In this document: in pieces, positions 16,462-25,072 of the stretch
How the letters are laid out: each line of letters opens with the position of its first letter
Position numbering within the stretch: position 1 is the first letter of the stretch
NCBI GenBank assembly: GCA_900547035.1
Contig: URFM01000013.1
Location: 1-64,000, forward strand
Length of the DNA: 64,000 bases
Direction of reading: 5' to 3'
From: an uncultured Clostridium sp.
GTDB lineage: Bacteria; Bacillota; Clostridia; Lachnospirales; Lachnospiraceae
The notes under the pieces: generated by a model
Databases searched by the model: none
What the model was told of the DNA's origin: nothing
The model's input: only the letters and a program-made list of their open reading frames with translations
Made by a program: the position numbers and the translations under genes

Positions 16462-17772
16462 TTAGCGAAATCTATAGAAAATTTTCGATATTAGCAGTTC
16501 ATCTCCTGGCCGGATCGGTACGGTTTCATTTGCCTCCAGCTGTCTTCCGTTAACCGCCGTTCCATTGGTGGAATTCAAATCTGTTACCAGATATTCCTCG
16601 CCCTCCTGGTCAAGGCGAAGATGCAGTCGGCTGACGGTGTCCTCTTCCAGACAGTAATCCACCAATTCCTCCTGCTTTCCAATAATAAAGGGAAAGTAAG
16701 GAAGATGTATTTTCTCCATCCCCGTTTCTCTTGGCTCCAGATAACGGAAAACTCCTCCATCTTCTTCCTCTAAAGAGAGGGGAACCGTATGAAAATGGGA
16801 CAGCTGAGGCTTCCCGGAATCCTTCATATCTTCCTCTGCTTCTTCATCCGGGAAAAGCTCCTCTTTTACAGGCCTACAATCCTTAATTTCCATTTCCTCT
16901 TGACCGGCACTGTCCACTGTCTTTTCCCTTTTTTTAAAAATGATGGATACTGCTATTGCGGCTCCGAAAAATGCCGTTATGGCCGCGGTTCCAAAAATCC
17001 CCCAACGTTTCAGGGCACTCCATCCCCCCAGGAACCACGTGATCAGCGCGAAACCGGCGGCAGCGGTCAGCCAGGCTAAAAGGGTGACAGCCACATTTCT
17101 CCACGGCGCATTCCTTGTTGGAGGATTTTTCTTATATCCATCGAGATGCTGTTCCTCCGAAATTTCTTCAGGCTCTTCTTCCTGCCCCTCTGCAGCTTCC
17201 TTCCTCAGGCATTCTTCTTCCTCTTTGGCCCCCGGAATCCGATGGATCAAAAGCAGAAGATTTTCAAGTCCATAATTTTCCTTTAGGCTTTCCTGATATA
17301 AGCCATAGGACAGTACCACCCCTTCCGGATCTCTGTGATCTGTCTTCTTCAGAATATATTGCAGCAGGCGGTTTACCCCCTCCTGGAAGTTACCGGCTCT
17401 GCCTGGTACCAGGCAGAACTGAATCCGGCTCCATTGTGGATCCGTATAAATATAGTCCGGCTCCAGCAGCAATTCGTCTCCGTCCAGCAGATATTCACCA
17501 ACCCGCTTCAATACCGCCTCCAGCTCCAGAAGCAGCCGGCAGACTTCCTCTTTGCTGATCCACCGGCCCTCCAGTATTCTGCTTAACGGCTGCAGGGAGG
17601 TAATGTCATAATAATAAAGCTGCTTCTCATCCACATACTTGATCCGAAACATAAGAAGCCCTTCTACTCTGTTTTCCGACAACATCTTCAGCTCATATCC
17701 GCGCTGTAAAGGCCATGTGGGCTCAATAACCAGGAAATTCCCCCTGGCTTCCCTTTTATATTGAACTTCCAT
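16462..17772 (-). CDS. DUF6382 and FHA domain protein of the Tad locus
   Basis: A 436-residue protein. The N-terminal ~170 residues match the DUF6382 style (ISKEEVCRLLLELEAVL, DELLLEPDYIYTDP). Two transmembrane helices lie at about 227-250 and 258-282. A C-terminal FHA domain follows at about 350-436 with the phosphothreonine-binding set IGK, DTVSRLHLRL and TDLNSTNGTAVNG intact. FHA domains read Ser/Thr phosphorylation, so pilus assembly may be linked to kinase signalling. It overlaps the preceding pilin-like gene by 17 bases and is the last gene of the operon. DUF6382-FHA pairs are common ends of clostridial Tad loci. Confidence 0.88.
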   Translation of the reverse strand: MEVQYKREARGNFLVIEPTWPLQRGYELKMLSENRVEGLLMFRIKYVDEKQLYYYDITSLQPLSRILEGRWISKEEVCRLLLELEAVLKRVGEYLLDGDELLLEPDYIYTDPQWSRIQFCLVPGRAGNFQEGVNRLLQYILKKTDHRDPEGVVLSYGLYQESLKENYGLENLLLLIHRIPGAKEEEECLRKEAAEGQEEEPEEISEEQHLDGYKKNPPTRNAPWRNVAVTLLAWLTAAAGFALITWFLGGWSALKRWGIFGTAAITAFFGAAIAVSIIFKKREKTVDSAGQEEMEIKDCRPVKEELFPDEEAEEDMKDSGKPQLSHFHTVPLSLEEEDGGVFRYLEPRETGMEKIHLPYFPFIIGKQEELVDYCLEEDTVSRLHLRLDQEGEEYLVTDLNSTNGTAVNGRQLEANETVPIRPGDELLISKIFYRFR

Positions 17773-18154
17773 TTCCTTCCCCCAATTCTTCCAAAAGCGT
17801 AACCTTTCTTAAAAACCCCTGAGGGCAGTAATCTTTTATAATAATCTGACGACTCCACTCCCCGCAGGATGCTCTCCCTTCTATAGTGTCCCCCTTTTGC
17901 TTCAGCTCCATGGCGCTTCCATGAAAAGTAAAAAGCCCGTCCAGCGCTTCACTGCCTGACCGGGCTCTTTCAGAAAAATCCGGCTCTTCTCCGTGGACAG
18001 AGAGTTCCACCGCTTCGTGAAGAATCATGTTTCCCGTCACTTGGTCGTGAAGCTGGTAAGCTCTATGAATCATAGTCCACAAAGAAAGAAGCACCACAGA
18101 CACAACAATCGCCGCCTCCAGCGTATAGCTTCCCTCCATTCCCTTCTTTTTCAT
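17756..18154 (-). CDS. TadE-like pseudopilin, 132 aa
   Basis: A 132-residue protein beginning MKKKGMEGSYTLEAAIVVSVVLLSL: a short basic leader, the GSYTLEAA pilin-like motif with the conserved Glu, and one hydrophobic helix at about 10-30. The rest is a small extracytoplasmic domain. The frame is open further upstream, but that part overlaps the peptidase gene; the ATG at 18154 overlaps the peptidase stop as ATGA, which marks translational coupling. It is expected to be processed by the prepilin peptidase encoded just upstream and to act as a minor pilin. Confidence 0.82.
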   Translation of the reverse strand: MKKKGMEGSYTLEAAIVVSVVLLSLWTMIHRAYQLHDQVTGNMILHEAVELSVHGEEPDFSERARSGSEALDGLFTFHGSAMELKQKGDTIEGRASCGEWSRQIIIKDYCPQGFLRKVTLLEELGEGNGSSI

Positions 18155-18600
18155 AAAAGCAGCAGCGCCGCCGCAGGAATCAGAAATGGAAGAAAGGGGA
18201 TTTTTCTGTCCTTGACCGGGACCCCTTTCCAGGCGCCCCAAACGACCACAAAACCGCAAAATATAAAGCATAGGATCATTCCTCCCATCAACAATACCAT
18301 CATTTTTTTCCATCCCAGCCAGGCCGCCGATGCCATAAAAAACCATCCGTCCCCGGCTCCTATGGACCCGCCCGTTAATCGGCTCAAAGCCAGAAGCAGT
18401 CCTCCCACGCCAAGAGCCGCCGCCCAGTCCATCGCGCATTCTGTCCAGTTTCCCTGTTCCGCCCAGCTAATCCGGCAGAAAACAGCCCGCGCCAAAATAC
18501 CGGTCAGCCCCAGAAAGATGAGAAAACCGGGAAATATCTGCCTTGTCCTCAAGTCCTTCCAGGCTCCAAAACACAAAAATCCAAAAAAGAACAGTTCCAT
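18151..18600 (-). CDS. Prepilin peptidase, A24 family (first copy)
   Basis: A 149-residue membrane protein with five or six hydrophobic helices. Both aspartate motifs of A24 peptidases are seen: WKDLRTRQIF near residue 14 and GAGDGWFF near 66. It cleaves leaders of Flp/TadE-type prepilins. The ATG at 18600 has no clear SD. GGAGG upstream is better placed for a TTG at 18630, which would add ten residues; both starts remain possible. The IPN part of the first motif is altered to IFPG. A second A24 peptidase lies at 26400-26951. Confidence 0.82.
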   Translation of the reverse strand: MELFFFGFLCFGAWKDLRTRQIFPGFLIFLGLTGILARAVFCRISWAEQGNWTECAMDWAAALGVGGLLLALSRLTGGSIGAGDGWFFMASAAWLGWKKMMVLLMGGMILCFIFCGFVVVWGAWKGVPVKDRKIPFLPFLIPAAALLLL

Positions 18601-18632
18601 GACGCGCTCAATCTGCGCTGTTGTCAACAAAA

Positions 18633-19598
18633 TCACTTCCCTCCGCAATAAGAACAGGCCCCCAAATGTCCTACCTCCGATTTTTTCGCGGCCCGAACAT
18701 AAGCCGTAATGGCGCTGCAGAGCTCCGATGTATGGTAGCGGTTCCCGCTGGGCATTACATACAGAACATCCGCAGCAGCAGAGCCGCATCGGCTGCAGGC
18801 TCTGTACTTCTCTCCCTGCTGGTTACGCAGGCTGTTCATCTGACTGGCCGAAACTGCTTTAAGATCGTTGTAAAGATAATGGCACAAAGGATCGCTGTGA
18901 TATCGGGTTGCGTTTTTTCCGATATACACCACCTGATCCGAATTCTCACCTTCCGCTTTGCCTTTTTGGGCTATCCTTCCGCCGTCGGCTCCAACCCAGG
19001 CTCTGCGCATGCTTACCGACTCCATGGGAATGCTGCTGAGTCCAAATATGGAAAAAGGGAGCTGAATCCGGTAGTTCATAACCAGAAGAATTTTCTCGTC
19101 TTCCTGTAGAATACGGCTTTTCCCGAAGGAAATCTGCTGAATATGGTCCCTGTCCACCTGCCCCATCACCTTCGATCTCGCGTAGCTGATTCCAACAAGA
19201 GCAGCCGCTCCTGTTTCCGCCATAAATCCTTCTTTTCCCTGATCAAGCTGATATTTAATATAAGCGTATTGGCTTAAATCCCTGGAAGCCTGATCTAAAG
19301 CCGCCTGAATTTTTCTCTGTTCTTCCAGCAGCTTCATAGGGGTCATCAGCAGCGCACAGGAAAAGAGGCATAACGTGAAAACCAAGGCTGCTTCCACCGA
19401 TAAGCTGGCATACATCCCGGTTAACCGGGTGCTGCCGGTTCTTTTCCCCTCCTGTACCGGAAAGGCCGGCAAGGACACCCTTTTTTTCAGCATTCTGCAC
19501 CAAGAAAAAATGTGCGTTATGGAGTTTCGTACTGGAGAGGTGCGAAATTTGATTTTCAGGGTTTGCATCCATTGTTTCGCTGAAAAAAAGAGCATCAT
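18633..19598 (-). CDS. TadE-like membrane protein with duplicated Cys-pair C-terminal motifs
   Basis: A 321-residue protein. After about 60 basic residues comes a pilin-like segment MYASLSVEAALVFTLCLF (residues 62-84). An extracytoplasmic domain follows. The C-terminus carries two copies of one motif: YIGKNATRYHSDPLCHYL with YRACSRCG, and YVMPSGNRYHTSELCSAI with LGACSYCGGK. Each has the pattern Y-H-x4-C then C-x2-C, suggesting two small metal-binding or disulfide knobs. AGGAGG lies 8 bases before the ATG at 19598, so the longer frame to 19721 was rejected. It may be a minor pilin or tip component; this is inference. Confidence 0.78.
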   Translation of the reverse strand: MMLFFSAKQWMQTLKIKFRTSPVRNSITHIFSWCRMLKKRVSLPAFPVQEGKRTGSTRLTGMYASLSVEAALVFTLCLFSCALLMTPMKLLEEQRKIQAALDQASRDLSQYAYIKYQLDQGKEGFMAETGAAALVGISYARSKVMGQVDRDHIQQISFGKSRILQEDEKILLVMNYRIQLPFSIFGLSSIPMESVSMRRAWVGADGGRIAQKGKAEGENSDQVVYIGKNATRYHSDPLCHYLYNDLKAVSASQMNSLRNQQGEKYRACSRCGSAAADVLYVMPSGNRYHTSELCSAITAYVRAAKKSEVGHLGACSYCGGK

Positions 19599-19617
19599 TG
19601 CCGGTCCCTCCTGAAAT

Positions 19618-21555
19618 TTAAAGATAGCTGCCGGATACTTCAAAATCCAGTTCATAACCCGTATCGCCGGATCCAAAAAAGGATTTCCACAATCCAAGAG
19701 AAAAGAATACATGTTTTCCACAGATTCCTGCCTTCATATCCACCTGATGCGCGCATCGGTCCATTCGAAATTCCTCCTGCTTCTGCCTCAAGTCGCTCTG
19801 AATCAAATCCATCACCCGATAATCCGTCCCGCTGCCGTGAGTTAGAAACAGCAGAATTCTCCCATATCCTCTGTAATCCAGCCCGCTGCTTTCCGCTTTT
19901 CCTTCCTGGCTCAAAGCTCCTTTTTTTCCAAGATCCAAAAGATTCTCCAAACTCAGCTGCCAGCTGTCCCTGGTTTTTACCAAAGGGATCTTTCCGCCGT
20001 CAAAAAGGGCGCGCACATCCCAGAAGGCCTCTCCCAGAGCCCATACGCCCATAATCAAAAAGGCCACTACTCCCGCCAGCGGAAGGATTCCGATACCTCC
20101 TACAATAGCTGCAGCCAGATTTCTGGCTGCCTCCCGTTTCTGACTGTCCGAAAAAATATGAATCAGGTTCATTCCCTGGCGAAGAGTCAGGAGACGAAGA
20201 GCCATCTCTTCCAGATTTTCCTGATCCCCTCCATATCCAAAAAGAATATATTCCATTTCATAATCACAGCTGCCCGGGTCCTTTCTTTTTTCATCGTACC
20301 GGTTAAAAAAACGCAGAATATATTCTCCGATCATCAGACGTTCTAATAATGAAGCAGCAGACTGCTTCTCATCCCGGGAAATAAGAACCGAAGGAGCCCC
20401 GGACAAATCCGGCCTTCTGCCGGAAGCCTGCCGGCCTTCCGGAAGCACAAGGGGCAGAAGCTTTCCCGACAGCATGGTTTTTACCTGCTCCAGCAGATCT
20501 CCTTTCTCCTGATCCTCCACGCCGAAACGAACTCCAATGGTCAGATGTGGATACTGATCCCATTTTCGGATTACCGGCTCCCAAAGCTCTTCCTCATCCA
20601 GTTCCTCTTCTCCGTCCTCATCCGGCTCCCACTGATCGATAAATTCCTGAACCTCTCTGGCCTCCTCTATTGTATTCTGGACATACTGACAGTTGTTGGA
20701 AGAAGCTTCCTTTAATCCTTCCACTTCCTTTCTGCGTTCCCCATCCCTGCTGATATAGGTCTCATAGACGGCCATCTCCTCCTCAAGACAAGACGCTATT
20801 TGTCCGCTGATATCTGAGCGCTTTTGCTTATAAAAATTCCTGCTCGCGGCCAGCTTTTCTCCCAGGGCCTCTGCCTCCTCTTCATACCGCTCCACCAGCG
20901 AAGGAACCCTCTCCAGCTGGCGGATTACCTGTTGTCCCCGGCGAATGAAGGCGTCTCCATTCAGATCTTCCAGCATTTTTCCGCCCTCTTCCCACTGCTG
21001 TTTTTGCTGGTTTAAACAGCGGTCAATCGACTCCAGACATTTTTCCAGCTTCAGAGCCTCTCCGGAATGCCCTTCATATTGTTCTGCTACCTCCTCTACT
21101 GCCGCTGCCTCCCGAACCGAACGAAGCAGTTCCCCGGCCTCTTCCTCGGACATCTCCTCCCACCGGACATTCAGCAATCCGTATCTCATATAGTCCAGAA
21201 TCTGATCTTCCAAAATCTGTCCATTCCGGTCCGTTAGAGATACCAGCTCTGTCTTTTCCACTTTTTTCAGATCCATAGGATACCAGTTTTCCGCCTCCAG
21301 ATACGGCTCCAAAAATTCTGAAAATTCCTGTTCCAGCTCCTGGCCTGTTCCGTATTCCAGCCCAAACAGGCGGTACTGCTCCCAAAGCTGGCGGTGATAC
21401 TGACTCATCAGAGAATCTATGGCAGCGTTCATTCCATGGCGCAGATAGCATCTGGCTCCCACCGTGCGGGCCGACTCCGTCAGCCCGCACAGAATCGCCC
21501 ACACACTCAGAAGAATCAAGCCCAGAAATATGGTGATCTCCCCCCGCCTGTTCAT
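19618..21555 (-). CDS. DUF5702-type exported protein of the Tad locus
   Basis: A 645-residue protein beginning MNRRGEITIFLGLILLSVWAI, a TadG/DUF5702-like start with one N-terminal helix, then a long acidic, coiled-coil-rich extracytoplasmic region. A further hydrophobic segment lies at about 477-512. DUF5702 proteins accompany Flp pili in Clostridia, but their role is not defined. The ATG at 21555 overlaps the pilin stop as TGATG, with GAGGT just upstream; an in-frame TTG one codon earlier is less likely. Confidence 0.83.
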   Translation of the reverse strand: MNRRGEITIFLGLILLSVWAILCGLTESARTVGARCYLRHGMNAAIDSLMSQYHRQLWEQYRLFGLEYGTGQELEQEFSEFLEPYLEAENWYPMDLKKVEKTELVSLTDRNGQILEDQILDYMRYGLLNVRWEEMSEEEAGELLRSVREAAAVEEVAEQYEGHSGEALKLEKCLESIDRCLNQQKQQWEEGGKMLEDLNGDAFIRRGQQVIRQLERVPSLVERYEEEAEALGEKLAASRNFYKQKRSDISGQIASCLEEEMAVYETYISRDGERRKEVEGLKEASSNNCQYVQNTIEEAREVQEFIDQWEPDEDGEEELDEEELWEPVIRKWDQYPHLTIGVRFGVEDQEKGDLLEQVKTMLSGKLLPLVLPEGRQASGRRPDLSGAPSVLISRDEKQSAASLLERLMIGEYILRFFNRYDEKRKDPGSCDYEMEYILFGYGGDQENLEEMALRLLTLRQGMNLIHIFSDSQKREAARNLAAAIVGGIGILPLAGVVAFLIMGVWALGEAFWDVRALFDGGKIPLVKTRDSWQLSLENLLDLGKKGALSQEGKAESSGLDYRGYGRILLFLTHGSGTDYRVMDLIQSDLRQKQEEFRMDRCAHQVDMKAGICGKHVFFSLGLWKSFFGSGDTGYELDFEVSGSYL

Positions 21556-21734
21556 CAATACACCTCTTTCGACTGAGAATTAACTTCCTTGAAAATGTTC
21601 TCCAAAAGCTTGGTAATCTGCTCCTTGAAGATGATGACAAGGCCAATTAACACCACGAGTATCAAAACCACCTCAATCACACCAACTCCATCTTCCTCTT
21701 CCAGCATCCCACGGATCATTTCCTTTCCTTCCAT
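21555..21734 (-). CDS. Flp1-like type IVb pilin, 59 aa
   Basis: A small gene, ATG at 21734 and TGA at 21555-21557, preceded by AGGAGGTG. The peptide has a short charged leader (MEGKEMIRGMLEEEDG) and then GVIEVVLILVVLIGLVIIF, a pilin helix with the conserved Glu five residues after the Gly, followed by a Lys/Glu-rich tail. This is the form of Flp1-family major pilins in Lachnospiraceae. The likely cleavage site is at the Gly before VGVIE. Its position between tadC and the DUF5702 gene in an operon with its own strong SD supports it as the main pilus subunit. Confidence 0.88.
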   Translation of the reverse strand: MEGKEMIRGMLEEEDGVGVIEVVLILVVLIGLVIIFKEQITKLLENIFKEVNSQSKEVY

Positions 21735-21773
21735 TCTTTCACCTCCTGTAAATTCTCGCAGCCTCTTTTATTG

Positions 21774-23012
21774 TTACATAAATTCCAGCATAGCCGGAAC
21801 TGCCACCATAATCATCACCACTCCCAGCATCAGAAACAGGGGCAGGAGAAGTTTTGTACTTGCCTCCTCTCCCAGACGACGTGCCTGGTGCTTTCGCTGC
21901 TCAAAGGCCTCTTCCATCTCCAATTTCAGCCTTTCTCTTAAATTTCCGGAACCGTTTTTGCGGCTCTGTTCCAGATATCCTGCAAATTTCGTATAACAGG
22001 GCAAACCGCACCTGCGTCCAAATTCAATATATGCCTGCGCCTCCGGCACACCACGTTTCAGCTGACAGCACGTTTCATACATCTCCTCGTAAACCCAGCG
22101 TTTCTCACGCTTTTTTAATTCCCTCAGCCTTCTGTAATCCTCGGAAATCTGTTCCCAGGCTGTCCGGACCGTCATACCGGCGCCCAGAAAAATCATCATT
22201 TTTGTTAAGAGCTCCGGATAATCGGACAGCAGCTGATCCTTCCTCTGTTTTTGCATCTTCTGCCGGTCCGAACGTTCTTTTACCACCATCATAAGGGCTG
22301 CGGCAACCCCCAGAAATGCAATGGAGAAAAAAACTGGTTCCCGGACCTTTTGATAGGAGAGAGCATGTCCCTCATATTCTGACGGCAGCTGGAATACGGG
22401 GCTGTACCTTTGTTCATAGTCCGCTTTGGACAACTGTTCCTGAAACCGGGCAGCCAGCTTTTCCTCCGGGCTTTCCGTCTTCGGAAGCACACCGACCCGA
22501 ATCTGGTAGTCCTGAGGATTCTTCCCATCGGTCATCTGTACGTAAAGCCACAGAAACTCCTGTTCCTCTCCCATTCCATCCTCCTGAAGCCTTCCATGGG
22601 AATCCAGAATCTCCGGCCTTTCCGACTCCCATTTCAGGCTGACGCCGTACTCCGGTACCTCCTCCGGCAGTTCCAGATCCCCCCTCACTTCCATCAGAGA
22701 GGCATTCTCCCCCAAAATCTGGTCCGGAAGCTCCTCCAGAATCTCTTCGTAAATATGAATGGCTTCTTCTTTCCGGTATTCCCTGGCGCCTAAGGGAATC
22801 TCCAAAGACACCTCCTCCGTCTCAATTAACCCCTCCACCAGAATCTGGTGTGTTTCTTCTTCTCCATAATCCGGCCGCACCAGACGGTCCGGGCTGCGGT
22901 TTATTTCCTGTCCGGCCTGAGCCGCCGCTCCAAACACCAGACCGGCTCCGATACATAAAAGCTGCTTTCGGCCCAGCAGCATTTTTGCCCCGACAAACAA
23001 TTCACCCTTCAT
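21774..23012 (-). CDS. TadC-like type II/IV secretion F protein with extracytoplasmic Ig-like insert
   Basis: A 412-residue protein. Residues 15-35 form an N-terminal hydrophobic helix. About 36-205 form an acidic extracytoplasmic region containing VSLKWESERPEILDSHGRL and a closing YQIRVGVLP strand, much like the atrophied bacterial Ig domain. A helix at about 232-250 leads to a T2SSF domain (LLSDYPELLTKMMIFLGAGM, about 265-385) and a final helix ending PAMLEFM. The T2SSF half is standard TadC, a platform protein of Flp pilus assembly. The N-terminal insert is unusual. It follows the TadB-like gene in the operon. Confidence 0.82.
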   Translation of the reverse strand: MKGELFVGAKMLLGRKQLLCIGAGLVFGAAAQAGQEINRSPDRLVRPDYGEEETHQILVEGLIETEEVSLEIPLGAREYRKEEAIHIYEEILEELPDQILGENASLMEVRGDLELPEEVPEYGVSLKWESERPEILDSHGRLQEDGMGEEQEFLWLYVQMTDGKNPQDYQIRVGVLPKTESPEEKLAARFQEQLSKADYEQRYSPVFQLPSEYEGHALSYQKVREPVFFSIAFLGVAAALMMVVKERSDRQKMQKQRKDQLLSDYPELLTKMMIFLGAGMTVRTAWEQISEDYRRLRELKKREKRWVYEEMYETCCQLKRGVPEAQAYIEFGRRCGLPCYTKFAGYLEQSRKNGSGNLRERLKLEMEEAFEQRKHQARRLGEEASTKLLLPLFLMLGVVMIMVAVPAMLEFM

Positions 23013-23046
23013 TGCCTTCCTTTCTCCCCCGGTTGATCAGAATTCG

Positions 23047-23880
23047 TCAGATTTCAATGTCCAGGATCTGTCCCGCCAGAATCAGAGCCGTCCCGTAAAG
23101 TCCCAGACACAGGGTCATTACCCACCGCCCCCCTGGTGTTTCATACATAATGTCAAAAAATCCGGGAGATGTGATATCAATATACAGCACGATTAAAAAT
23201 GGAACCGCACTCATGACCTGCTGCTCAAAGACTTTCGCCGCCGTCATCGTATGGATTTCCTCCTGAACCTGAATCTTATCCCGGATCATTCCGGCTGTCT
23301 GGTTAATCATCTCCACCATTCCTCCGCCGCGCCGCTTGGCGGCGGATACAACTTGAGCGAAGTTGCTGATATCCTCCAGGCCGCTTCTCTCCCCGAAATC
23401 CATCAGCCCTTCCTCTACCGGCCGGTTCATTTTAGCCCTGCGTCCAATCTCCTCAAACTCTGCGGACGCCATACCCTCTTTACCGTAAAGGTCTTTAAGC
23501 TCTGCCGCGCTCATAGATACCGCGTTTTCCAAAGAATAACCTGCCGATAAATAGGAGGCCAGCAGCTGAATCCCATCCTTAAATTCCAGGCTTAGCTGTC
23601 TGAGGCGTTTCTTTTTCAGCCTTTTTTTCTGCAGCAATGGGCTTAAAAGCCCCAAAGGCAGAAGAATTGCAAAAGCAATCGGACTCCTGTAAAAAATATA
23701 GGCAATCAAACCGCAGACACCGATTCCCGCTCCCCCATACCCCAGCCACTGAATAACCGAAAGCTGATATTTTCTGTAATCCTTCCCTCCTTTTGTCTTC
23801 CGGTGAGACGAAGTTTTTTCTGGAAGGCGGAACTTTTTCTTATTTCTCCCCCCTTCCCTGGGTATTTCCTGCAGCTGCAA
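23047..23880 (-). CDS. TadB-like type II secretion F domain protein
   Basis: A 277-residue inner membrane platform protein. Two N-terminal helices (IAYIFYRSPIAFAILLPLG region) precede a T2SSF domain with LSLEFKDGIQLLASYLSAGYSLENA, AKRRGGGMVEMINQTAGMI and a final pair of helices. The start is uncertain: the open frame runs to 23985 with ATGs at 23985 and 23970, but these overlap the ATPase gene by 131-146 bases. A TTG at 23880 (41-base overlap, GGGA upstream) was preferred; a TTG at 23916 is also possible. No ATG occurs near the conserved core. It partners with TadC and TadA. Confidence 0.78.
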   Translation of the reverse strand: MQLQEIPREGGRNKKKFRLPEKTSSHRKTKGGKDYRKYQLSVIQWLGYGGAGIGVCGLIAYIFYRSPIAFAILLPLGLLSPLLQKKRLKKKRLRQLSLEFKDGIQLLASYLSAGYSLENAVSMSAAELKDLYGKEGMASAEFEEIGRRAKMNRPVEEGLMDFGERSGLEDISNFAQVVSAAKRRGGGMVEMINQTAGMIRDKIQVQEEIHTMTAAKVFEQQVMSAVPFLIVLYIDITSPGFFDIMYETPGGRWVMTLCLGLYGTALILAGQILDIEI

Positions 23881-25057
23881 GCTTTTCCCGATTTTCGATT
23901 TCCCCGGTCTTTTCAAGCCGTCCCTTTTCTCTGCTGTAGAAAAACAGATCCCGCAGCTGTATGTTCCCATTCTCCCACCCTCCAATCTCCGATATAGAAA
24001 GAACCTTCCTGCTTCCGTCCCGCAGTCTGCCCAGATGAACCATCACATCTACTGCCGAGGAAATCTGCTGCCGGATAGCTTCCAGAGGCAGCTCCGCCGC
24101 CATCAGCACCATCGTTTCCAAGCGGCTCAGCATATCCCTGGCGCTATTTCCATGGCCTGTGGAAAGTGAGCCATCATGGCCTGTGTTCATGGCCTGAAGC
24201 ATATCCAGCGTCTCCTTTCCTCTGACTTCCCCAACGATAATCCGGTCAGGCCGCATACGAAGGGCAGCCCGGATCAGCTGGCTCATCGTCACCTCTCCCT
24301 CCCCTTCCGTATTGGCATTGCGCGTCTCCAGCCGGACCAGATTCGGCACATGGACGATCTGAAGCTCCGCCGAATCCTCAATGGTAATTACCCTCTCTCC
24401 TCTGGGAATGAAGGCAGACAGCGCGTTGAGAAATGTGGTTTTTCCGGAGCTGGTACCTCCGCTGATAAAAATATTGTATCTGGCCTCTACCAGCCGTCTT
24501 AAAAACTCTGCCGCCTCCTGGGTCAGCGCCCCGTATTTCAAAAGCTTTTCCATAGTAATAGGCTCCGGAAATTTTCGGATTGTAACCGCCGGCCCGTCCA
24601 AAGCCACCGGAGGCAGCACCACATGGACCCTGGAGCCGTCCTCCAGCCTGGCGTCCACTATGGGACTGGAAACATTAACCACCCGGTTGACCCGGCTGAC
24701 AATCTGCTGAATAATATCTTCCAGCTGTTCTACCGCTTCAAACCTGCGGTCCCACAGCTCCATCCGTCCATGCTTTTCCACGAAAATCCGTCCGGCTCCG
24801 TTAACCATGATCTCCGTCACCTCCGGATCATCAATCAGCTCCTGAAGGATATCCAGACGGCGAAAGCTGTCATAGAGACTGCTTCGAAGCCACAATCGTT
24901 CTTTAAGGGGCAGATACATCTGTCTGCCCGTTTCCTGAATGGTACGGTCGATCAGGTCATAAAGTTCCTGGTCGGATATATGCCGCCTCTGGTCCAGCTC
25001 CTCCATAATCCGGCTTCGAAGCTGGCTTCGGACCCCTTCCTTTCCTTCTGTTCCCAA
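23840..25057 (-). CDS. TadA/CpaF-family pilus assembly ATPase
   Basis: A 405-residue type II/IV secretion ATPase. Walker A GGTSSGKTTFLNALSAF lies near residue 196, the Asp box ITIEDSAELQ near 222, Walker B region MRPDRIIVGEVRGKETLDMLQAMNTGHDGSLSTGHGN near 255, with the conserved His residues. The N-terminal CpaF domain (DPEVTEIMVNGAGRIFVEKHG) is present. It powers Flp pilus assembly. The start is TTG at 25057: AAAGGAGG lies exactly 8 bases upstream and no ATG is available nearby. Confidence 0.93.
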   Translation of the reverse strand: MGTEGKEGVRSQLRSRIMEELDQRRHISDQELYDLIDRTIQETGRQMYLPLKERLWLRSSLYDSFRRLDILQELIDDPEVTEIMVNGAGRIFVEKHGRMELWDRRFEAVEQLEDIIQQIVSRVNRVVNVSSPIVDARLEDGSRVHVVLPPVALDGPAVTIRKFPEPITMEKLLKYGALTQEAAEFLRRLVEARYNIFISGGTSSGKTTFLNALSAFIPRGERVITIEDSAELQIVHVPNLVRLETRNANTEGEGEVTMSQLIRAALRMRPDRIIVGEVRGKETLDMLQAMNTGHDGSLSTGHGNSARDMLSRLETMVLMAAELPLEAIRQQISSAVDVMVHLGRLRDGSRKVLSISEIGGWENGNIQLRDLFFYSREKGRLEKTGEIENREKLAAAGNTQGRGEK

Positions 25058-25072
25058 GGGCTTTACCTCCTT

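Noticed and set aside
23840..23985. Possible frameshift or fusion between tadA and tadB
   Set aside because: Both proteins are complete in their own frames with standard ends; ordinary gene overlap with a non-ATG start explains it.
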